Assembly: GCA_032251435.1 (NCBI GenBank)
Contig: JAVVEH010000016.1
Span: 1 to 64,000 of the forward strand
DNA: 64,000 nucleotides
Reading direction: 5' to 3'
Source: JAVVEH01 sp032251435
GTDB taxonomy: Bacteria > Verrucomicrobiota > Lentisphaeria > Oligosphaerales > MVZH01
The notes under the pieces are model-generated. The model was not told where the DNA came from, did not search any database, and saw only the letters and a program-made list of their open reading frames with translations. Below are positions 59,584 through 64,000 of the stretch, piece after piece. How positions within the stretch are numbered: the stretch's first letter is position 1; every line of letters starts with the position of its first letter. A program made the translations under genes and the position numbers.

Positions 59584-61602
59584 ATGTCTGACTCTTATTC
59601 ACAGTATCGTTATTCCGGGTCGCTGTTGAGACTGCCGCGGTCGGGGTCGATCGATTTAACCTACCGGTGTGACAATAATTGTCTGCATTGCTGGCAACGT
59701 TTGCCGATCGGCGCGCCGATCCAGACGAAAGAACTCTCTTTTGAGGCCATTCGTGGCATCGTGGATCAAGCCAGGCAGGCAGGCTGCAGCCATTGGTCCA
59801 TCTCGGGCGGCGAGCCGATGCTCCGACCTGATTTCGCGGAGATATTCGATTACCTCACACGCCGGGCGGCGGGCTATAACTTGAACACCAATGGCACCCT
59901 GCTGACACCGGCTTTGGCTAAACTGCTGACCCGCAAAGGGGTCAAGATGGTGGCGGTATACGGCGCTGACGCGCGGACGCATGATCAGATCACCCGTTCA
60001 CCGGGATCCTTTGAAGCGTGCATGCGGGGGATGGCCTACCTTCGGGAAGCCGGGGCGGGGTTTACGGTTCAACTGGTCCCGATGCGGGATAATTTTCACC
60101 AGTTGGACAAGATGATCGAATTGGCCAAACGCCTTAGTCCCGCCTATCGGCTGGGCGCGTCCTGGCTGTATCTTTCCGCGACACGGGATGCCGGAAAGAA
60201 TGAGGAGATTCTTCGCCAGCGGCTTTCTCCCGCGGACGTGGTGGCGATGGATCCACCGCGGCCGGGATTAGGGGATTATACGGGAGGGGAGGGTGATCGG
60301 GTTTCGGCTGAGGGCTTTGGTGGCGGCTGCTGTCGAACGCGGACGGATGGGGGCGGGTTTTTGGATGAGTGTATCCTGCGGGGTCACCAATTCCACATCG
60401 ACCCGTTCGGGTTCATGAGCTTGTGCTATTTCATGAAGGATCCGTCCATGCGGTTTGACCTGAACACATACTCTTTTGATGAGATCTGGAACAAGCGCCT
60501 GCCCGCATGCGCCGCACATCATCCGGGGCAGGATGAGTACGATGCCCGTTGCGGGGCATGTGACGATCGCGACGCCTGCGGCTGGTGTCCGGCTTATTCG
60601 TTTTTGGAGCGGGGGCGGTTGTCGGCGGACATACCCTACTTGTGCGAGATGGCTAAGGAGACGCGCCGCCACAAGAAGGCGTGGATCAAAAATCATTATC
60701 AGCGATTCGCGATCGCCGGGATGACGGTTCACGTGGATTCCGATATTCCCTTGAAAAAGACCACCTTCGATAAGCGTTTTGAAACGTTCCGAACGGATCA
60801 GCCGGGTCAGGATCACCTGTATATCTCCCACCACTTTTCACTGCCCGAGCTGGACATATTAAGCGACGCTCAACTGGTCTATGAGAGGCTGCCATGGGCT
60901 GTGTATCGCCTCGGCCGGTCATGGATCTATCTGGCGCTGGGAGCCAATCCGGATCATTCAAAAGCGTCCTGTGTCGCCATTTTTAATAATGACCACACCC
61001 ATGTCAGAGTGCATCATCCGAACGAGGACCTGATTCGGCGTGGCGGGTTGAGCGCCTTGACAGCGTTTCCGTCCGACCAGATCATGCTGGCCCGGGTTTT
61101 GGCTGACCGGGATGGCTGTTACCTGCACAGTTCAGGCTTAATCCTGAACGGTCAGGGGGTCTTGTTCGTGGGGGCGTCCGACGCGGGTAAGTCAACAATG
61201 GTCAAAATGCTCAAAGCTTATGGCACCCTGCTGACTGATGACCGGAATATTGTGCGGCGCTGGCCGGATGGACATCGGGTTCATGGAACCTGGAGCCATG
61301 GGGAGGTGCCTTTGGTGTCCAACCGTGAAGTCCCGCTGCGGGCGATTCTGTTTCTAGAACAAGCCAAAGAGGATCAGATCACGCTGATCACGAACCGCAG
61401 ACGCATTGTGCATGAGTTGCTGAATCGGGTGATCAAGCCCTTCTGCACCATCGATTGGTGGGAGAAGACGGCTGGCATATTGGCGGCTGTCGCCGCCGAG
61501 GTGCCCTGTCACCAGTTTCGTTTCACCAAGAACCCGGACGGGGTGCGCCGCGCTTTGGAAGGGCTGGTGGGACCGTTGAAACGTGAGGATGGCCGCCTTT
61601 GA
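59584..61602 (+). CDS. Radical SAM/SPASM protein fused to an HPr-kinase-like P-loop domain
   Basis: Predicted 672-residue protein. Residues 20-300 are a radical SAM domain (CDNNCLHC with Cys29, Cys33, Cys36; SGGEPMLRPDF; NTNGTLL). A SPASM-type cluster region follows (CGACDDRDACGWCPAY, about 323-338). From about 385 the second half begins, FAIAGMTVHVDSDIP, and carries the P-loop FVGASDAGKSTMVKML (Lys at about 535), LLTDDRNIVRR and LFLEQAKEDQ, the pattern of HPr-kinase-related proteins (ScmC-like) found in peptide cassettes. The fusion ties peptide modification to an ATP-binding step, possibly phosphorylation, in one chain. ATG 59584 is chosen with GGGA nearby; ATGs at 59539 and 59554 in the same frame are alternatives. 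Confidence 0.85.
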   Translation: MSDSYSQYRYSGSLLRLPRSGSIDLTYRCDNNCLHCWQRLPIGAPIQTKELSFEAIRGIVDQARQAGCSHWSISGGEPMLRPDFAEIFDYLTRRAAGYNLNTNGTLLTPALAKLLTRKGVKMVAVYGADARTHDQITRSPGSFEACMRGMAYLREAGAGFTVQLVPMRDNFHQLDKMIELAKRLSPAYRLGASWLYLSATRDAGKNEEILRQRLSPADVVAMDPPRPGLGDYTGGEGDRVSAEGFGGGCCRTRTDGGGFLDECILRGHQFHIDPFGFMSLCYFMKDPSMRFDLNTYSFDEIWNKRLPACAAHHPGQDEYDARCGACDDRDACGWCPAYSFLERGRLSADIPYLCEMAKETRRHKKAWIKNHYQRFAIAGMTVHVDSDIPLKKTTFDKRFETFRTDQPGQDHLYISHHFSLPELDILSDAQLVYERLPWAVYRLGRSWIYLALGANPDHSKASCVAIFNNDHTHVRVHHPNEDLIRRGGLSALTAFPSDQIMLARVLADRDGCYLHSSGLILNGQGVLFVGASDAGKSTMVKMLKAYGTLLTDDRNIVRRWPDGHRVHGTWSHGEVPLVSNREVPLRAILFLEQAKEDQITLITNRRRIVHELLNRVIKPFCTIDWWEKTAGILAAVAAEVPCHQFRFTKNPDGVRRALEGLVGPLKREDGRL

Positions 61603-61725
61603 AGTCAGCCCTACGGAGTAAGTCCTAGTTCAGAGTTCACCCTTTATTTTCAATAATCAGTAGTCAATAATCAGTAGTCAGCTATCAAGTTTTGGTCACT
61701 GTTTACTGATTTGGATCAACAAGCA

Positions 61726-62919
61726 ATGACCAACGACGAACACGTGGTTTACTATCATCGCCGTCCGGATCTCCTGTGGAAGCATGGGAAGCCATTGTTG
61801 ACATCGATCGATATTGAACTGACCGAGCGCTGCAATAATGATTGTATCCACTGTTGTATCAACTTGCCGGAAGATGATCCGGCCGAGCGTCGTGAATTGT
61901 CCACGCGGGAGTGGCAAGGGGTGCTTGATCAAGCGGCGGAGCTAGGAGCCTTGACAGTGCGTTTCACGGGGGGGGAACCGCTTTTGCGCCCCGATTTCAC
62001 GGAGTTGTACCTGTACGCCCGGCGGCTGGGACTCCGTGTGCTGCTGTTTACCAACGCCCGTCTGATCACGCCTGAGCTTGCCGACCTTTTCACCCGGGTG
62101 GCTCCCCGGGAGAAGATTCAGATTACGGTTTACGGGATGAAAGCGGAATCATACGCGGCGGTCAGCCGGCGGGCGACGGGGTTCGCCGAATGCCGCGCGG
62201 GGATTGATCTGCTGCTGGAGCGGAAGATCCCGTTTTTGGTTAAGGGGACTGTGTTCCCGGACACCATCGATGAGATGGAGGCCTTCATTCGTTGGGCTTC
62301 AACAATTCCCGGAATGGATTCGATGCCCTCTTTTCCCATGTTCCTGGATATGCGTCACCGACGGGATTGCGCGGCGGAGAACAAGCGGATTCGGGCGTTA
62401 CGGCTGTCCCCTGAGGAGGGGTTGCGCATATTGACCACTCAACCGGCATTGTATAGACAGGAAATGGAGCGCTTCTGCGATGCCTTCCTGGGATCTCTGA
62501 ATGACGCTGTCTTTAATTGCAACCACGGCAACGCTGTGTGCGTGGACGCCTACGGCAAGATGCAGTTCTGCCTGGGCTTGCGTGACCCGGAGACAACGCT
62601 GGATATTCGAGAGCATGATTTAAAGGAGATGCTGACCACATTCATCCCCGCGCTTCGCCGCCGCGTGTCAAACCGGCCTGAATTTTTGAAACGGTGCGGG
62701 CGCTGTTTCTTGCGGGGGCTCTGCGAACAGTGCCCGGCGAAATCCTGGAGTGAACACGGTGTGCTGGACCAGCCGGTGGATTATGTCTGCGAGGTGGCCC
62801 ACATACAGGCGAGGTATCTGGGATTGTTGAAACCGGGTGAAAAATCCTGGGAGGTCGAGGATTGGCAAGAACGCCTTGCTGAAATGAGAAAAACAGTAGT
62901 GTCGAAAAAAAGGATTTGA
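61726..62919 (+). CDS. Radical SAM/SPASM peptide-modifying enzyme
   Basis: Predicted 397-residue PqqE-like enzyme. The radical SAM cluster motif is CNNDCIHC (Cys36, Cys40, Cys43), then FTGGEPLLRPDF and FTNARLIT. The SPASM region has NCNHGNAVCVDAYGKMQFC and CGRCFLRGLCEQC (from Cys324), giving the Cys needed for two auxiliary clusters. Such enzymes form thioether, C-C or C-N links in peptides. It is separated by 123 bases from the fusion gene; the gap contains a direct repeat of CAATAATCAGTAGT. ATG at 61726 is used, though a TTG at 61711 is in frame and neither has a clear binding site. Three bases downstream starts the PqqD-like gene. Confidence 0.92.
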   Translation: MTNDEHVVYYHRRPDLLWKHGKPLLTSIDIELTERCNNDCIHCCINLPEDDPAERRELSTREWQGVLDQAAELGALTVRFTGGEPLLRPDFTELYLYARRLGLRVLLFTNARLITPELADLFTRVAPREKIQITVYGMKAESYAAVSRRATGFAECRAGIDLLLERKIPFLVKGTVFPDTIDEMEAFIRWASTIPGMDSMPSFPMFLDMRHRRDCAAENKRIRALRLSPEEGLRILTTQPALYRQEMERFCDAFLGSLNDAVFNCNHGNAVCVDAYGKMQFCLGLRDPETTLDIREHDLKEMLTTFIPALRRRVSNRPEFLKRCGRCFLRGLCEQCPAKSWSEHGVLDQPVDYVCEVAHIQARYLGLLKPGEKSWEVEDWQERLAEMRKTVVSKKRI

Positions 62920-62922
62920 ACG

Positions 62923-63219
62923 ATGACGGATATGAGCCTGAATGATGTGTGCCGCAAATCGGATGATATTGTCGCGCGGGAGATTGAGGGGGAGATGATC
63001 ATTATTCCCATGACAGCCGGGATCGGTGACATGGAAGACGAGATCTACGCGTTGGATGAGATCAGCTTGGACATCTGGAACCGCATTGACGGGATTAAGA
63101 GCGCTGGCCAGATCGCCCAAGAACTTGACGCGGCGTACGACGCTTCCTTGGAAACAATCCAGGCGGATGTGCTGGGGTTGCTGGGGGAACTTGTCAAACG
63201 AGGTATTATCCTGACCTGA
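62923..63219 (+). CDS. PqqD-like peptide recognition protein (RRE domain)
   Basis: Predicted 98-residue protein with the winged-helix RiPP recognition element of PqqD: VCRKSDDIVAREIEGEMIII, IYALDEISLDIWNRIDGIKS, then a helical LLGELVKRGII end. PqqD proteins hold the leader of the precursor and hand it to the radical SAM enzyme. It begins three bases after the previous stop codon with AAAGGA upstream, so it is translated together with that enzyme. The peptide at 59212 is its likely partner. Full length for the family. Confidence 0.92.
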   Translation: MTDMSLNDVCRKSDDIVAREIEGEMIIIPMTAGIGDMEDEIYALDEISLDIWNRIDGIKSAGQIAQELDAAYDASLETIQADVLGLLGELVKRGIILT

Positions 63220-63278
63220 GCGTCAGGCAATGTCAGAACCGCGTGTGCCGATGTGCCACATTGGAAGAGGAAAAACGG

Positions 63279-64000
63279 ATGGGCTCTCCCGAAATCTCAA
63301 AAACAACCCTCACGGACTATATGCTAGAGAGAAAGATCGGGGCGGGACGCGTTCCGCTTTCGTTTGATTTTGAGTTAACAGCCCGCTGTAATAACGACTG
63401 CGGGCACTGTTATATCAATGTCCCCGCGGAGGACGCGCGTTATCAGGAGGAGGAGTTGTCACTCCAAGAGATCGAACGGATCGCGGACGAAGCGGTGGCC
63501 ATGGGGACGCTGTGGTGTCTGCTCAGCGGCGGTGAACCCTTGCTCAGGGAAGATTTTGACGACGTTTACCTGTCGCTCAAACGCAAAGGCCTGTTGGTTT
63601 CGGTCTACACCAACGCCTCACTGATTACTGAGCGCCACGTTGAGTTATTCAAAAAATACCCGCCTCGGGACTTGGAGGTGACAGTCTATGGTGTCACGCC
63701 TGAGACATTTGCCCGGGTCACCAACCGTCCCTCCGGGTTTTCCCAGTTCCAGCGCGGATTAAACAGATTGCTGGATAATAAGATACCTGTCCGACTTAAA
63801 GCCATGGCCCTGCGGTCAAATGTCCATGAATTGCCCGAGATCGCCGCTTTCTGCCGCGAGCATACCAAGGATTATTTCCGTTTTGATCCGCTTTTGAATC
63901 TCAGGCACGACAGGGATCCGGCGCGGAATCAACGCATTCTCGCCGAACGGCTGACTCCTGAGGAGATCGCGCGGATTGACCATGCGGACTTGGAACGCTC
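63279..64000 (+). CDS. Third radical SAM peptide-modifying enzyme, cut by the window edge
   Basis: The frame from ATG 63279 (GGAAGAGG upstream) is open to the last base, giving 240 residues without a stop. It starts MGSPEISKTTLTDYMLERKI and has the cluster motif CNNDCGHC (Cys37, Cys41, Cys44), LLSGGEPLLREDF, YTNASLIT and LEVTVYGVTPETF, close in layout to the enzyme at 61726. The C-terminal SPASM part would lie outside. It is 59 bp downstream of the PqqD-like gene, with no terminator between them. Probable third modifying enzyme of the cassette. Confidence 0.9.
   Translation, partial: MGSPEISKTTLTDYMLERKIGAGRVPLSFDFELTARCNNDCGHCYINVPAEDARYQEEELSLQEIERIADEAVAMGTLWCLLSGGEPLLREDFDDVYLSLKRKGLLVSVYTNASLITERHVELFKKYPPRDLEVTVYGVTPETFARVTNRPSGFSQFQRGLNRLLDNKIPVRLKAMALRSNVHELPEIAAFCREHTKDYFRFDPLLNLRHDRDPARNQRILAERLTPEEIARIDHADLER

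Noticed and set aside
59584..63219. Radical SAM proteins as sulfatase-activating enzymes (anSME) for the sulfatase at 8805
   Set aside because: They sit with a PqqD-like protein and a small peptide, lie 49 kb away, and one is fused to a kinase-like domain; their layout is that of peptide-modifying enzymes.

Overview
The window looks like part of the chromosome of a free-living or gut/digester member of the PVC group, most likely Kiritimatiellota, Lentisphaerota or a related Verrucomicrobiota lineage. The reasons are the density of sulfatase and glycoside hydrolase genes without SusC/SusD pairs, PEP-CTERM proteins with autotransporter-type repeats, a prepilin-like protein with the FTLIELLVVIAIIGILA helix, three large PDZ/alpha-alpha proteins of the kind annotated DUF6288, and many palindromic intergenic repeats. 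This placement is inferred from gene content only; no marker gene is present.

Region 1 (1-17.6 kb, all minus strand) is a carbohydrate-degradation locus. In order of transcription it holds an M66-like metallopeptidase, a shortened GH106-like protein, GH39, GH31, an exported S1 sulfatase, GH38, GH78 with a discoidin domain, a GH123/DUF4091-type enzyme and GH92. Many genes overlap by 4-26 bp, so they are probably co-transcribed in two or three units. The set (mannose, GalNAc, rhamnose, sulfate, glycoprotein peptidase) fits a sulfated complex glycan or glycoprotein.

Region 2 (17.6-33 kb, minus strand) encodes large secreted proteins: two DUF6288-like giants, two SASA-type acetylesterases and a prepilin-like protein. 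Inserted among them are a histidine phosphatase and a four-helix-bundle gene embedded in CCTAAC-type repeats. Region 3 (33-43.6 kb) is a repeat-rich, rearranged stretch with two PEP-CTERM proteins sharing a duplicated promoter region, two AAA/DUF4143 ATPases and the wreck of a third, and the wreck of a REP-associated tyrosine transposase.

Region 4 (43.8-59 kb) is mixed: an AraC regulator fused to TPR-like repeats, a RACo-type corrinoid-protein activator followed by a broken glycosidase fragment, a CsgG-like protein, tRNA-Pro(UGG) with a duplicated 3' end, a BaiN/HI0933-type flavoprotein, a third DUF6288-like protein, a YdcF-like protein, a SpoU methyltransferase and a DEAD-box helicase.

Region 5 (59.2 kb to the window end) is the most interesting part. 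It is a candidate ribosomal-peptide (RiPP) maturation cassette: a 66-residue Cys/Asn/Ser-rich peptide with its own promoter-like and terminator-like signals, a radical SAM/SPASM protein fused to an HPr-kinase-like P-loop domain, a second radical SAM/SPASM protein, a PqqD-like recognition protein, and a third radical SAM protein cut by the window edge. It resembles the 'SynChlorMet' cassettes known from family annotation, with a fusion not expected there.
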